DNA of 64,000 nucleotides from Micromonospora sp. HNM0581 (GTDB taxonomy: Bacteria; Actinomycetota; Actinomycetes; Mycobacteriales; Micromonosporaceae). This document shows, one piece after another, positions 8,154 through 17,054 of the stretch (positions are counted from its first letter, which is position 1; every line of letters starts with the position of its first letter). The stretch spans positions 355,890 to 419,889 of the forward strand of contig NZ_JAASAD010000003.1 in the NCBI RefSeq assembly GCF_012726175.1, given 5' to 3'. Under the pieces are notes generated by a model. The model saw nothing but the letters and a program-made list of their open reading frames with translations. It searched no databases and was not told the DNA's origin. Position numbers and translations under genes: made by a program.

Positions 8154-9275
8154 CTACAGGTTGCCGAACGTGTCGTAGCGGGTCCGCTGCGGCGGAACAC
8201 TGTCCGCGGCGAGTACCCGCAGCGTGGCACGTACCATCGGCGCCGAACCGGAAACAAAGCAGTCGTGGGTCGTCCATGGCCCGTATCGGGCGACCACGTC
8301 GGAGATCTCGCCCTGCTCTCCGTCGAAATCCGGGTCGTCGCTGCACGCCGGAGTAACCGAAAGCCACGGATGGGCGCAGACCAGTTCCCGTAGCCGGTCG
8401 AGACCATACAGGTCAGCCTCGGTCCGGGCGCCGTAGAAGACATGCACCCAGCGCGCCCGGTTGTAACCGGCCAACTCCTCGACGAGCGCCTTGACCGGGG
8501 CCAGCCCGACGCCACCGGCGACACAGAGAATGTCCCGCTCCGAAGAACGGTCGACCGTCATCGATCCCATCGGCGCGGCGATCCGCAGCAGATCGCCCGG
8601 CCCGGTGCGGCGGACCAGGGCGCCGGAAACCCAACCCGCGGCATCGGCCGGCGTGCGGACGTGGAACTCCAGCACATTGTCGTCGTTCGGAGCGTTCGCG
8701 ATCGAATACGTACGCCACACCCGCGGATGATGACGCGGCACCTCGAGGCTGACGTACTGACCCGCTTTCCACGTCAACGGATGCTGCAACGCCCGGCAGG
8801 TGAGAACCGCCGTGTCCGGGCCGTATCGCTGGTGGGTCAACACCTCGGCGTGCCAGAACGGGGGATCGTCGTCCGCTGCCGCCCCAGCCAGCATCCTCTC
8901 GGCGATCGCCGCGTACGCGTCGCGCCACGCCTGGTCGTACTCCAGGTTCCAGCCGTCGCCGGCGATACTGCGCAACGCGTCCAGCAGCGCGACGCCCATC
9001 GTGTCGTAATGGGCTGACTCGACATGATATTTTCGATGATCCCGGCCGAGCGCACGAAGGAACTCGTCGAAGCCCTCCGGATCGTCCACCGTGTGGATCG
9101 CCGCGATGATCGCCTCGAGCAGCCGATCGCCCTGGCCCGTCATCTGCACCGGGAAAAGCTTGCGCATCTCGGGGTCGAGGAGGAAAAGGCGGGCGTAGAA
9201 GTGACCGCTGAGCCGTACCCGGTCCTCTTCCACGAGAGTCCAGCTCTCCTTCAGCAGCCGCGCGAAGTTGTCCAC
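8154..9275 (-). CDS. Globin-ferredoxin-NADP reductase fusion (flavohaemoprotein-like)
   Basis: A 373-residue protein with a globin-like N-terminal domain (about 1-130; FYARLFLLDPEMRKLFP), an FAD-binding barrel (about 140-235; WRTYSIAN, the RxYS flavin motif) and an NAD(P) domain (about 240-373; CVAGGVGLAPVKALVEEL, then FVSGSAPM). This is the layout of flavohaemoproteins and nitric oxide dioxygenases, which turn NO into nitrate using O2 and NAD(P)H. The actinobacterial variant is shorter than E. coli Hmp. Start GTG 9275 follows AAGAGGGAG; the frame extends further upstream but without protein-like composition. Confidence 0.85.
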   Translation of the reverse strand: MDNFARLLKESWTLVEEDRVRLSGHFYARLFLLDPEMRKLFPVQMTGQGDRLLEAIIAAIHTVDDPEGFDEFLRALGRDHRKYHVESAHYDTMGVALLDALRSIAGDGWNLEYDQAWRDAYAAIAERMLAGAAADDDPPFWHAEVLTHQRYGPDTAVLTCRALQHPLTWKAGQYVSLEVPRHHPRVWRTYSIANAPNDDNVLEFHVRTPADAAGWVSGALVRRTGPGDLLRIAAPMGSMTVDRSSERDILCVAGGVGLAPVKALVEELAGYNRARWVHVFYGARTEADLYGLDRLRELVCAHPWLSVTPACSDDPDFDGEQGEISDVVARYGPWTTHDCFVSGSAPMVRATLRVLAADSVPPQRTRYDTFGNL

Positions 9276-9429
9276 CGGGGCGCTCCCTCTTCTGACGGCG
9301 GATCGGGTGCAGACAGAATCTCCACCGAGCGTGCACGGAGGTCGCACAGACTGTGCGATCGCATCATGAGTGCGGCTCGCCGGAGTGCGGACGGCACCGG
9401 AAGCGCCTCCGGTCGGGCAGAGTGGCCCG

Positions 9430-10200
9430 GTGACCGTTGAGCTCACCCGCCCGGTGTCCCGCCGGACGCTCGGCACCGAGACGATGCTGGTACTCGGCCT
9501 CTCACTCGGGCAGTCGGCCGTGTACGCCGTCGTGTCGATCATCGCGAAGTTGACCGCGGAAGGCGGCCTGTCACGGCAGACCGCAGCGTTGAACACCTCC
9601 GCCTCGGCCCGCCCCTACCTGGACCTGACCTACCAGCTGCTGGGCATCGTCTTCGCACTGCTACCGGTGCTGTTCGCCGTACACCTCCTGGCGCGGGACC
9701 CCGGCGACCCGGTACGCACCCTCGGCCTGGACGTCACACGACCCGCCTCCGACCTGGCCCGGGGCGCCGGACTGGCAGCGCTGATCGGACTCCCCGGCCT
9801 GGCGCTGTTCTGGGTGGCGGCCCAGCTCGGCATCAACGCCACCCTGGTGCCGGCCGCCCTGCCCGACCTGTGGTGGACGGTGCCGGTGTTGATCCTCGCC
9901 GCCTTCCAAAACAGCATCCTGGAAGAGGTGATCGTGGTCGGCTACCTGATGACCCGGCTGCGTCAGCTCAACTGGCGGGTGGGGGCGATCATCGCGGCCA
10001 GCGCCCTGTTGCGCGCCTCGTACCACCTCTACCAGGGGTTCGGGGCGTTCATCGGCAACGCGGTGATGGGCGTGGTGTTCAGCCTCTTCTACCTGCGTAC
10101 CCGCCGGGTGATGCCACTGATCGTGGCCCACGCCCTGCTGGACATCGTCGCCTTCCTCGGCTACGCCCTGCTACCCCGAGAATGGTTCACCTGGCTCTGA
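9430..10200 (+). CDS. CPBP-family intramembrane glutamic endopeptidase
   Basis: About 256 residues with several hydrophobic helices (LVLGLSLGQSAVYAVVSII; LLGIVFALLPVLFAVHLL). It has the CPBP/Abi signature: the glutamate pair in ILEEVIVVGYL, then the R/H-containing second motif (LLRASYHLYQG) and the third (GVVFSLFYLRTRRVMPLIVAHALLDI). These membrane proteases act like type II CAAX prenyl endopeptidases. The arginine of the usual EExxxR is replaced by Gly-Tyr, a common bacterial variant. Start GTG 9430 removes 20 unlikely residues; GTG 9370 is the longest alternative. Confidence 0.85.
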   Translation: MTVELTRPVSRRTLGTETMLVLGLSLGQSAVYAVVSIIAKLTAEGGLSRQTAALNTSASARPYLDLTYQLLGIVFALLPVLFAVHLLARDPGDPVRTLGLDVTRPASDLARGAGLAALIGLPGLALFWVAAQLGINATLVPAALPDLWWTVPVLILAAFQNSILEEVIVVGYLMTRLRQLNWRVGAIIAASALLRASYHLYQGFGAFIGNAVMGVVFSLFYLRTRRVMPLIVAHALLDIVAFLGYALLPREWFTWL

Positions 10201-10260
10201 CGTGCGCTCCCACCCGCCGCGGCATCTTAGATGATCAATTGGTTGGTGGCGCGATTGTGC

Positions 10261-11874
10261 TCAACCGGAGCTTGCGGCGGTGAAGCGGGCCGGGCGGTAG
10301 AACGAGGTGGCCCGCGCGGCCAAGCGTTCGACCACCGCCGAGTTGCCGGCCGCCGCAGCCACCGCCACAGCGCCCGGCAGCAGCCGCGACGCCAGCCGCA
10401 GCGCCAGCCAACCGCCCACCTGCGCGGTCAGCGGGGCCGCCAGGCGCCGGGCCGCCTCGACCGCCCGGAACCCAACCTCGTCCTCCGTCCCCTGCGCCGC
10501 CAGCGCCACCCCGACCGCCGACCGCGCACTCGCCAGATCAGGATGCACCCCGGTCAGGGACAGCAACTCCACCGCCCGGTCCGGATGCGCCGCATCACGG
10601 CCGTACACCGCCGCCAGATGCAACACCAGATTCGCCTGCGACCAGAGCGCCGCCGCCAGTTCGACGACCGGCGCGGAAACCCCGGTCAGCGTGGCGGTTG
10701 CCCCACCGACTCCGGCCTGCCGAACAAAACGTCGAGTGGCCAGCCGGGCCAGCCCGTCCGCACCCACCCCCGGGTACAACTCCCGTAGCCGGCGGACCCA
10801 CTCGGCCGCACCAGGCCCGAAGGTCTCCACCGCGGCCAGGGCCAGCAACTCCGGCGCGAAGCCCGGATGATCGAGCAACCGCGCGACGAGCACCCGCAGA
10901 CTTGACCCCGGCGTACGCGCCGAAGCGACCGGATCACCCGTGGCCGCCCTGTTCCTGGTCGTGCCGCCGGCGGCCGATGCGCTGGTGGCCATCCCACGGG
11001 TCGCCTTCTTCGCGGCCTTCCGGGCCGACTTGACCGGTGCCGCCCCCGCCGCCGTCCCGGCGGTGGCTGTCACCGGAGCAGCCTCGCCCACGCCGGCCCC
11101 CGAACGCCGCGTACCCCTCCCCGACGCGCGGCCTGTCTGCTCCGGCGCCGTCCCGTCGCTCGCCTGGGCCCTTCCTCGTGCCGTTGTCATCCTGGCCGCC
11201 GCCTTCCGTGGAGCCCTGCCCGCATCGGCTACTGCGGGGCGGATCGTTCCCTGCCCGGGACCTGACTTCCCGGCGTCGACGGAAACGGTGTCGGTGGCCA
11301 GGGAGACCGAATCGCCATCGGTGCTCCCAGCGCTCGTCTCCGCGGCGTCGACGCCTCGGGTGTCGTTCGTCTGAGCATCGGTGCCAGAGTCGGTAGATCC
11401 AACCTGAGCTGGCTGCACCCCCTTGCTCCTGACAGTTCTCCGACGGGCGGTTCCACCCCCGGCCGGAGCCGTGTCCGTTCCGGCGCGGTCGACCTCCGTC
11501 GCCGCCGGCACGCCAGCACGACCACGACGACCCGACGCAGGTGCCGCCGTCACGTCCCCGGCACTCTCGGCGGTCGGCGACCCTGTCCTCCCGACATCCC
11601 CGGAGCCACTTGCGAACGGCGGCGAGGGCGTAGCGGCAGGCTCGGACGCGTCCTGGCCGGCACGGCGTGGCTGCGGCTGCTCCGCCACCGGTGGCGGCTG
11701 GAAGAGCACGCCCGGCGCCGCTTTCGACCGCCGAGGACGGGACCCGACCCGGTCCTCCTGTGCCTCGGGAGACGGCGGAACCGGCGGTGGCGTGAAAATC
11801 GCCTCCGGGGAGCGTCGACGGACTCCCTCAGCAGGCTCACGGCGGTCGTACTCGCTGGGCGGCTGCTCCTGCAT
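10261..11874 (-). CDS. EcsC-like protein with long disordered N-terminus
   Basis: A 537-residue protein. Residues 1 to about 320 are low-complexity and rich in Pro, Ala, Gly, Arg, Thr and Ser, with short basic runs such as KSARKAAKKATRG that could contact nucleic acid or anionic surfaces. The last 215 residues form an ordered helical domain (LRVLVARLLDHPGFAPELLALAAVETFG ... LAAPLTAQVGGWLALRL) resembling actinobacterial EcsC-family proteins. No catalytic motif is evident. It lies alone between a CPBP gene and two tRNA genes. The EcsC assignment is tentative. Confidence 0.65.
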   Translation of the reverse strand: MQEQPPSEYDRREPAEGVRRRSPEAIFTPPPVPPSPEAQEDRVGSRPRRSKAAPGVLFQPPPVAEQPQPRRAGQDASEPAATPSPPFASGSGDVGRTGSPTAESAGDVTAAPASGRRGRAGVPAATEVDRAGTDTAPAGGGTARRRTVRSKGVQPAQVGSTDSGTDAQTNDTRGVDAAETSAGSTDGDSVSLATDTVSVDAGKSGPGQGTIRPAVADAGRAPRKAAARMTTARGRAQASDGTAPEQTGRASGRGTRRSGAGVGEAAPVTATAGTAAGAAPVKSARKAAKKATRGMATSASAAGGTTRNRAATGDPVASARTPGSSLRVLVARLLDHPGFAPELLALAAVETFGPGAAEWVRRLRELYPGVGADGLARLATRRFVRQAGVGGATATLTGVSAPVVELAAALWSQANLVLHLAAVYGRDAAHPDRAVELLSLTGVHPDLASARSAVGVALAAQGTEDEVGFRAVEAARRLAAPLTAQVGGWLALRLASRLLPGAVAVAAAAGNSAVVERLAARATSFYRPARFTAASSG

Positions 11875-12016
11875 GTCGATGGAGCGTAGTCCTGATCACC
11901 CGAATACACAGCGGGAGGCGTCACCGAGCCGCTGGCCGCAGCACGTTCCGGTAGTCGCTTTGCTCCCGACCGGGCGGGGCCTGTATCCTCGGGCGCGGTG
12001 GTCTGCGGGCCACCTG

Positions 12017-12107
12017 GGAGACTTCGCCTAGTCTGGTCTATGGCGCCGCACTGCTAATGCGGTTGGGGTCTTAAAGCCCCTCCCGGGTTCGAATCCCGGA
12101 GTCTCCG
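12017..12107 (+). tRNA. tRNA-Ser (GCT)
   Basis: The acceptor GGAGACT (12017-12023) pairs with AGTCTCC (12100-12106), with discriminator G. The anticodon loop CTGCTAA places GCT at 12053-12055. There is a long variable arm, and the T arm reads CCGGGTTCGAATCCCGG. It reads AGC/AGU. Confidence 0.96.
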
Positions 12108-12142
12108 CGCGAAGGCCGGGTGTGTAGACTGGCCGAGCACCA

Positions 12143-12215
12143 GCGCCCGTAGCTCAACGGATAGAGCATCTGACTACGGATCAGAAGGTTAGGGGTTCGA
12201 GTCCCTTCGGGCGCA
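12143..12215 (+). tRNA. tRNA-Arg (ACG), island integration site
   Basis: A complete 73-base tRNA: acceptor GCGCCCG pairs with CGGGCGC, discriminator A, and anticodon loop CTACGGA with ACG at 12176-12178. The segment from the anticodon loop to just past the 3' end (from 12173/12174) is duplicated exactly at 37984 and 62271. This tRNA is therefore the attachment locus of the downstream islands and remains intact. It lies 35 bases after tRNA-Ser(GCT). Confidence 0.97.
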
Positions 12216-12216
12216 C
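12173..12216 (+). repeat. Attachment repeat copy 1 (in tRNA-Arg)
   Basis: This 44-base stretch covers the anticodon arm, variable loop, T arm and acceptor 3' strand plus one base. It is identical to 37984-38027. From 12174 onward, with two extra bases, it is identical to 62271-62315. Repeats of a tRNA 3' half bounding foreign DNA are the hallmark of site-specific integration. Confidence 0.95.
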
Positions 12217-12226
12217 AAACGATCAC

Positions 12227-12264
12227 GGCCGTGACCTGCGGAGACAAGGGTCACGGCCTTTTTG
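12227..12264 (+). terminator. Intrinsic terminator after tRNA-Arg
   Basis: GGCCGTGACC pairs with GGTCACGGCC and is followed by TTTTTG. Hairpins in the same place, but with different sequences, follow the other two attachment repeats. Confidence 0.85.
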
Positions 12265-12624
12265 TTTCCCATTTTCGGCCCTGAAAATCCCATCTGTTGG
12301 GAGCGTGGTGATCGGATGGTGATCGCGTGTCGCAAGCGTGTTGCGTCCACAGTGGAATCCGGTGTTGAGCAGGACTTTGACCACGCGCATCGAGGCTGGA
12401 CCCGCATCCCCTTCCGGTTACTGTCCGTGACGCTTGCGGGAGTGTTAATCGTCCCGGTCGGAGCCGCCACGGGGCTGTGTATCCCGGTGCCCGGTGCGCA
12501 GGCCAGTGGGCGGGACTCAGCGGATGACCCTCCAGCCGGGTGATCACCCGGCGGAACTCGGGCGAATCGCTACAGGTCCAGCAACGGCGACGCGTTGCTT
12601 CGGCCGGGCCTTACCCCCGGAACT
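12265..12624. other. Island left end without a supported gene
   Basis: It holds the 11-base repeat doublet at 12306-12327. Frames on either strand have no recognisable protein. It is a plausible remnant of an attachment/integrase region that has lost its coding part. Confidence 0.5.
12306..12327 (+). repeat. 11-base repeat doublet 1 (putative recombinase arm site)
   Basis: TGGTGATCGGA is followed directly by TGGTGATCGCG, starting 90 bases after the end of attachment copy 1. Equivalent doublets follow copies 2 and 3. Confidence 0.55.
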
Positions 12625-13529
12625 TGGACACGGGGTTTATGCGGCCTGTGGATGGTAGCTGATCTTTCTTGGATCCGCTCGTAGGTGATCGGGGACTGCT
12701 GCCCGAGCCGGGAGTGACGGCGGACGGTGTTGTAGCGGTGCAGCCAGCGGAAGCTGGTGAGCCGCGCGTCGCGTTCGTCGGTGGACGCGCGGCGGCCTTG
12801 CAAGGTCTCGCGTTTGAAGGTCGCGTTGAACGACTCGGCGAGGGCGTTGTCGGCCGAGCTGCCGACCTTGCTCATCGACTGCCGGACCCCGTCCGCCGCG
12901 CAGGCGGCGGCGAAGGCCTTCGATGTGTACTGGGCTCCGTGGTCGGAGTAGAAGATCGCGCCGGCCAGACTGCCGCGGGTGCGCCGGGCGGCGTACAGGG
13001 CGTCGATGATCAAGTCGGTACGCAGGTGGTCGGCGATCGCCCAGCCGGCCAGCCGACGCGAGTGCAGGTCGATGACGGTGGTCAGGTAGAGGAACCCGCG
13101 CTCACCGACCGGCAGGTACGTGATGTCGCCGACTTAGCGCTGGTTGACCGCAGGCGCGGTGAAGTCACGGCCGATCAGGTTCGGGGCCTTGGCCGCGGCC
13201 GGATCCGGGATTGTCGTCCTGGTCCGGCGGCGCAGCCGCAGGCCCTGCACACCAATCGAGCGCATCACCCGCTCGACGCGTTTGTGGTTGACCAGGATGC
13301 CGTCGTCGCGCAGCTCGGCGGTGATCCGCGGTGCCCCGTAGGTGTTGTCGGTCGCGTGGATCGTGCGGATCTGCCGGGCCAGCACGTCATCGGCGGCCTG
13401 CCGGGCCGCTCGTGCGGGTGCGGTGGACGTCCAGTAGTAGTAACTCGACCGGGCCACCCCGAGGATCTGACACAACCGCTTCGCGCCGTAGCGCTCATGG
13501 TGGTCGGCAACGAACTGGAAGCGGTTCAC
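12625..13529 (-). pseudogene. IS3 transposase orfB (DDE integrase core), nonsense-disrupted
   Basis: The frame starts with the HTH_21-type region (FQFVADHHERYGAKRLCQILGVARSSYYYW), continues through YGAPRITAELRDDG and reaches VNQR at 13137. A TAA then stands where the conserved Trp of NQRWVGDITYLP belongs. The frame resumes at once with VGDITYLPVGERGFLYL. It keeps the DDE residues (GDITYL, YSDHGAQYTS, and the AESFNATFKRE glutamate) to its end at the IS boundary. Since TAA differs from TGG by two bases, the loss is probably old. The transposase cannot be made without readthrough. Confidence 0.85.
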
Positions 13530-13834
13530 CAGCGCGTCCCCCCGGCGAAATACCGGGCCGCCTTCCGCAGAATGTCCCGTTCTTCTTCAAGCTCCCGGAC
13601 CCGCCGGCGCAGCTCGGCGTTCTCCGCCTCCGCCGAGCCCGGCTTGGCCGTCGCTGCCGTAGGCCGTCCGGATCCGCCGTCACGGCGCTGGTCATCGGCG
13701 CGGACCCAGTTACGCAGCGTCTCCCGGTTGATCCCGAGATCGGCGGCGATCACCGCGATCGTGCTGCCCGGCCTCGACCGGTACAACGCCACCGCGTCGG
13801 CCTTGAACTGTGCGGGATAGTGCTTGTTCGCCAT
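13526..13834 (-). CDS. IS3 transposase orfA (HTH_Tnp_1)
   Basis: About 102 residues from ATG 13834 (MANKHYPAQFKADAVALYRS), a helix-turn-helix of the IS3/IS911 orfA type (TIAVIAADLGINRETLRNWV), then a leucine-zipper-like helix (AENAELRRRVRELEEERDIL). It overlaps orfB by four bases at its end. IS3 elements normally fuse OrfA and OrfB by -1 frameshifting. Here orfB is nonfunctional, so orfA alone might act only as a DNA-binding repressor of related elements. Confidence 0.85.
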   Translation of the reverse strand: MANKHYPAQFKADAVALYRSRPGSTIAVIAADLGINRETLRNWVRADDQRRDGGSGRPTAATAKPGSAEAENAELRRRVRELEEERDILRKAARYFAGGTRW

Positions 13835-13892
13835 GCTGTTCCAGGACTCCTGATCTACCCGGACCTCACGATCCAAGGTTCAAGTGTCCAAG

Positions 13893-14329
13893 ATCAAGGG
13901 GGAAGGCCCAGGATCTCGGCGTCCTTTTGCCGGTCGCTCGTCGGCAACAGCCGCAACAGCGCCAGAGCGTTGGTCACACCGAGATAGGCCAGTCGCAGTA
14001 ACACAACCGATCATCCTCGCGGAGCAGGACGCATCGAGCCTCACCGAGGTCCGATCGCCGAAGCCAGTCCGGATCCGTCCTGCTCACGTCGGCAGCGAGA
14101 TGGCTGTGGCTAGGGTGGATGGGGTTTCGGCACGCGCAGGGTCGGCAGCCGGTACGGCAGGGTCGGTTCGAAGAGTTTCAATTGGCTTGCCAATCGCAAT
14201 AGTTACATGATCCTATGTCATAGCGGATGCCGGGATCGGCCAGCGTCAGCACGGGGGGATCTACATGCTTCACACCACGACCGAGCGCACAGACCAGCCA
14301 ACGACCGTCCACACGGAAGGCTGAGCTGC
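13893..14329. other. Region upstream of NRPS operon, no gene
   Basis: No supported coding sequence. The composition is slightly AT-richer near 14170-14225 (TTGGCTTGCCAATCGCAATA), where a promoter for the operon is likely. A short imperfect dyad ATGA-N7-TCAT spans 14207-14221. No iron box was seen. Confidence 0.45.
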
Positions 14330-16093
14330 TTGGGTCAGCGATCAATCGCCAGTCCCTCCGCATCCCGTACCGGCGACTGGCTTGCCTTGCTGCAGCCAGC
14401 CTGCGACGGCGCGCGTTTGCGAATGGTGGTTTTCGCCCACTCCGGTTCCGGCCCCAACGCCCTGCTGCCCGCGGTGCGTCAGGTACCCGGTGACGTCGAG
14501 ATCGTCGGCGTGACACTGCCGGGCCGGGAACGCCGTTTCCGGGAGCGGTTCACGGAGCCGTATCCGGACGCCGTCGCCGGCGCCATCGCCGCGGCTCTCC
14601 ACGAGCTGGATCCACTGCCCACCGCGTTCCTCGGGCACAGCCTCGGCGCCCAACTCGCCATGGCAGTGGCCGGCCGGGCGCCACGGCTCTGCCAGGCCCT
14701 GCTGCTCTCGGCCTGCCCGCCGGCCACGCCGCTCACCGGGGGGCCGCTGGGCGCCGACCAGGTCGTCCGGACCGTGGAGCTGGCCGGTGGGGCCTCCCGG
14801 GAGATCCTTGACGAGCCGTCCCTGCGTGACTGGACGATCGAGGTGCTCCGCACCGATCTCGAACTCGGCCGGCGGCTGGCCGCCGAGTCCGTGTCCCTGC
14901 CGGTGCCGCCGCTGGTCGCGGGCGGTGCCGACGACGAGCTGGTCACCCCACCGGAACTGCGGAGCCTGGCCCGGCAGCGCGGCGTGTCCACCGGTCCGCG
15001 TTTCCTGCCCGGTGGCCACTTCTATCTGCTGGACGAGCGCAATCGGTCGGCGTTCCGGTTGCTGATCGATGACCTGCTGGACGCGGCACGCCGCGGCGCC
15101 GACAGCCGGCCCGCTTCCTTCGGCACGTTGCACGAGCTCCCGGGCTTCCAGCCGGGCTTCTCGACACACGTGACGCTCGAGGGGCTGAACCCGGCCGGAT
15201 CGATCAAGATCCGGACGGCGCACCAACTGCTGCGCGAGGCCGAGCAGGATGGTCGACTGGGGCCGGGCGCCCGGATAATCGAGTCCACTTCGGGCAACCT
15301 TGGCGTCGCGATGGCCGCGCTCTGCGCTCGCCAGGGCTACCGTCTCACCCTCGTCATGGATCCGAACGCCAACCGGCGGTCGATCCGTGTGGCTGAGCAG
15401 TTCGGCGCCACGGTCGTGCGGGTAACCGAACGCGACGCGGCCGGGGGCTACCTGGCCACCCGAATCCGCTACATCCAGGACCGGGTGGCCGCCGATCCCG
15501 GCCTCATCTGGCTCAACCAGTACGCCAACCCGGCCAACCTCCGGGCGCACAGCCGGTGGACAGCGCCTGAGTTCCTCGACGCTTTCGGAACCCCGGACTG
15601 GCTGTTCGTCGGAGCCGGCACGACCGGGACGCTGATGGGCTGTCTGGACGCCATCGAGACGCGCGGGCTGCCGACCCGGGTGGTAGCGGTGGACTCGGTT
15701 GGCTCGCTGCTGTCCGGCGGCCCGGCACGCCCGCGCATGATCCCTGGCCTGGGAGCGTCCCGGATCCCGGAGATCTTCGACCCGGCCCGGGCGTTCACCA
15801 TGGTCGCCGTCGAGGAAGCGCATGCCGTCGCGGTGTGCCGGCACGTGGCCCGGCATCACGGCCTGCTGCTCGGGGGCTCCTCCGGCAGTGTGCTCGCGGC
15901 CGTGTGTCTGCTCCGCGACGACATCCCGCCGGGCGCGCGTGTTCTGGTCGTCTCCCCCGATATGGGGGACGGCTATCTGGAGACCGTCTACGACGACGAC
16001 TGGGTCCGGGAAGCGTTCGGCCCGAAGGTTCTGGACGCCGAGGACCTCAGCTACATCCGTCCGGCCGACTATGCGGGAGTAACCGGTGTCTGA
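14330..16093 (+). CDS. Thioesterase fused to SbnA-type N-(2-amino-2-carboxyethyl)-L-glutamate synthase
   Basis: The first 245 or so residues are a type II thioesterase (VVFAHSGSG, catalytic serine in FLGHSLGAQ near residue 104, and the GGHFYL histidine). The last 325 residues are a PLP enzyme of the cysteine-synthase fold, like staphylococcal SbnA: the PLP lysine in NPAGSIKIRTA (about 293), STSGNLGVAMA and the phosphate loop GGSSGS. SbnA joins O-phosphoserine and glutamate to give ACEGA, the first step to L-2,3-diaminopropionate. The thioesterase half should clear misloaded carrier proteins. TTG 14330 follows GGAAGG; the frame reaches back to ATG 14207, but those residues look non-coding. It overlaps sbnB by 8 bases. 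Confidence 0.85.
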   Translation: MGQRSIASPSASRTGDWLALLQPACDGARLRMVVFAHSGSGPNALLPAVRQVPGDVEIVGVTLPGRERRFRERFTEPYPDAVAGAIAAALHELDPLPTAFLGHSLGAQLAMAVAGRAPRLCQALLLSACPPATPLTGGPLGADQVVRTVELAGGASREILDEPSLRDWTIEVLRTDLELGRRLAAESVSLPVPPLVAGGADDELVTPPELRSLARQRGVSTGPRFLPGGHFYLLDERNRSAFRLLIDDLLDAARRGADSRPASFGTLHELPGFQPGFSTHVTLEGLNPAGSIKIRTAHQLLREAEQDGRLGPGARIIESTSGNLGVAMAALCARQGYRLTLVMDPNANRRSIRVAEQFGATVVRVTERDAAGGYLATRIRYIQDRVAADPGLIWLNQYANPANLRAHSRWTAPEFLDAFGTPDWLFVGAGTTGTLMGCLDAIETRGLPTRVVAVDSVGSLLSGGPARPRMIPGLGASRIPEIFDPARAFTMVAVEEAHAVAVCRHVARHHGLLLGGSSGSVLAAVCLLRDDIPPGARVLVVSPDMGDGYLETVYDDDWVREAFGPKVLDAEDLSYIRPADYAGVTGV

Positions 16094-17054
16094 TCTGCAA
16101 CTTCTCGGTGGCGCGGCGATCGGCCGGCTGCTGGACGGCTCGGAGGAGGCGGTGGTAGAGGCGGTACGCGTGGCGTACCTCGCACATGACCGGGGCGAGA
16201 CCGTGAACCCGGACAGCCACTTCCTGCGATTCCCGCACCGGCCGGAGGCGCGGATCATCGCGCTCCCTGCATATCTGGGCGGATCCACCGATGTCGCCGG
16301 CATCAAATGGATCTCGAGCTTCCCGGCCAACCACCAGGCCGGGCTCCCGCGCGCGTCGGCCGTCCTCGTGCTCAACGACATGCGCACCGGAATTCCGTAC
16401 GCGGTCCTCGAATCGGCCCGGATCAGCGCCGCACGGACCGCGGCGTCGGCGGCACTGGCCGCCTCGGTCCTGGTGGCCGGCTCGCCGGCTACCGTCGGTT
16501 TCCTCGGCGGCGGCCCGATCGCCCGCACCATCCACCGCTATCTCGGTGCGATCGAGCTGACCGGCGGCGAGATCCGATGCCATGACGCCCGCGGTGACGT
16601 CGCCGAGGCGATGGCCTCCGGGATCCCCGCGGCGCACAGCACCGACGCCGCCGCGGTATTGGATTGCGACCTGGTGGTCCTGGCCACCTCGGCCGGCAAG
16701 CCGTACATCGGGCCGGACACCGTGTTCCGGGCCGGGCAGACGATCCTCAACATCTCACTGCGCGACCTGGCGCCGGAGATCCTGCTCGGTGCGGACAACT
16801 TCTTCGACGATGTCGAGCACTGCATGAAAGCCGACACCAGCCCACACCTGGCCGAGCAGCTCACCGGTGGACGCGACTTCGTCACCGGAACGTTGGCCGA
16901 CGTGCTGCTGGGAAGGCGGTCGCGTGACCCCGGCCGTCCAGCGGTCCTCTCGCCGTTCGGCCTGGGAGTGCTCGACCTCGCGGTCGGCGACTACGTCTAC
17001 CACCGCGCTGCCGACGAGGGCCTGCTCACGACCGCGCCGGACTTCTTCGCATGA
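16086..17054 (+). CDS. sbnB: SbnB-like 2,3-diaminopropionate synthase (ornithine cyclodeaminase/mu-crystallin family)
   Basis: A 322-residue NAD-dependent enzyme with the OCD/mu-crystallin fold. The Rossmann loop is VGFLGGGPIARTIHRYL, and the N-terminal substrate half contains AGIKWISSFPANH and SARISAARTAA. SbnB oxidatively hydrolyses ACEGA to L-2,3-diaminopropionate and 2-oxoglutarate. Pairing with the upstream SbnA domain makes this pathway assignment strong. Start GTG 16086 has GGGAG upstream and overlaps both neighbours, so it is translationally coupled. The product is expected to be an NRPS building block. Confidence 0.9.
   Translation: MSDLQLLGGAAIGRLLDGSEEAVVEAVRVAYLAHDRGETVNPDSHFLRFPHRPEARIIALPAYLGGSTDVAGIKWISSFPANHQAGLPRASAVLVLNDMRTGIPYAVLESARISAARTAASAALAASVLVAGSPATVGFLGGGPIARTIHRYLGAIELTGGEIRCHDARGDVAEAMASGIPAAHSTDAAAVLDCDLVVLATSAGKPYIGPDTVFRAGQTILNISLRDLAPEILLGADNFFDDVEHCMKADTSPHLAEQLTGGRDFVTGTLADVLLGRRSRDPGRPAVLSPFGLGVLDLAVGDYVYHRAADEGLLTTAPDFFA

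Larger units (their letters stand above)
12623..13892 (-). mobile_element. IS3-family insertion sequence, degenerate
   Basis: The terminal inverted repeats are CTTGGACAC (12623-12631) and GTGTCCAAG (13884-13892), and 5'-TG ends are present inside them. The size of about 1.27 kb suits IS3. It contains orfA intact and orfB with an in-frame stop. No target-site duplication is obvious, so one end may be rearranged. It lies at the left end of the island. Confidence 0.75.

Noticed and set aside
12669..13820. A 383-residue plus-strand frame across the IS region.
   Set aside because: It is the antisense of the IS3 orfA/orfB sequence, with low-complexity composition and no recognisable protein.
14342..16531. 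A 729-residue minus-strand frame opposite the thioesterase-SbnA gene.
   Set aside because: GC-rich codon bias leaves the antisense strand open; the plus strand has complete catalytic motifs.
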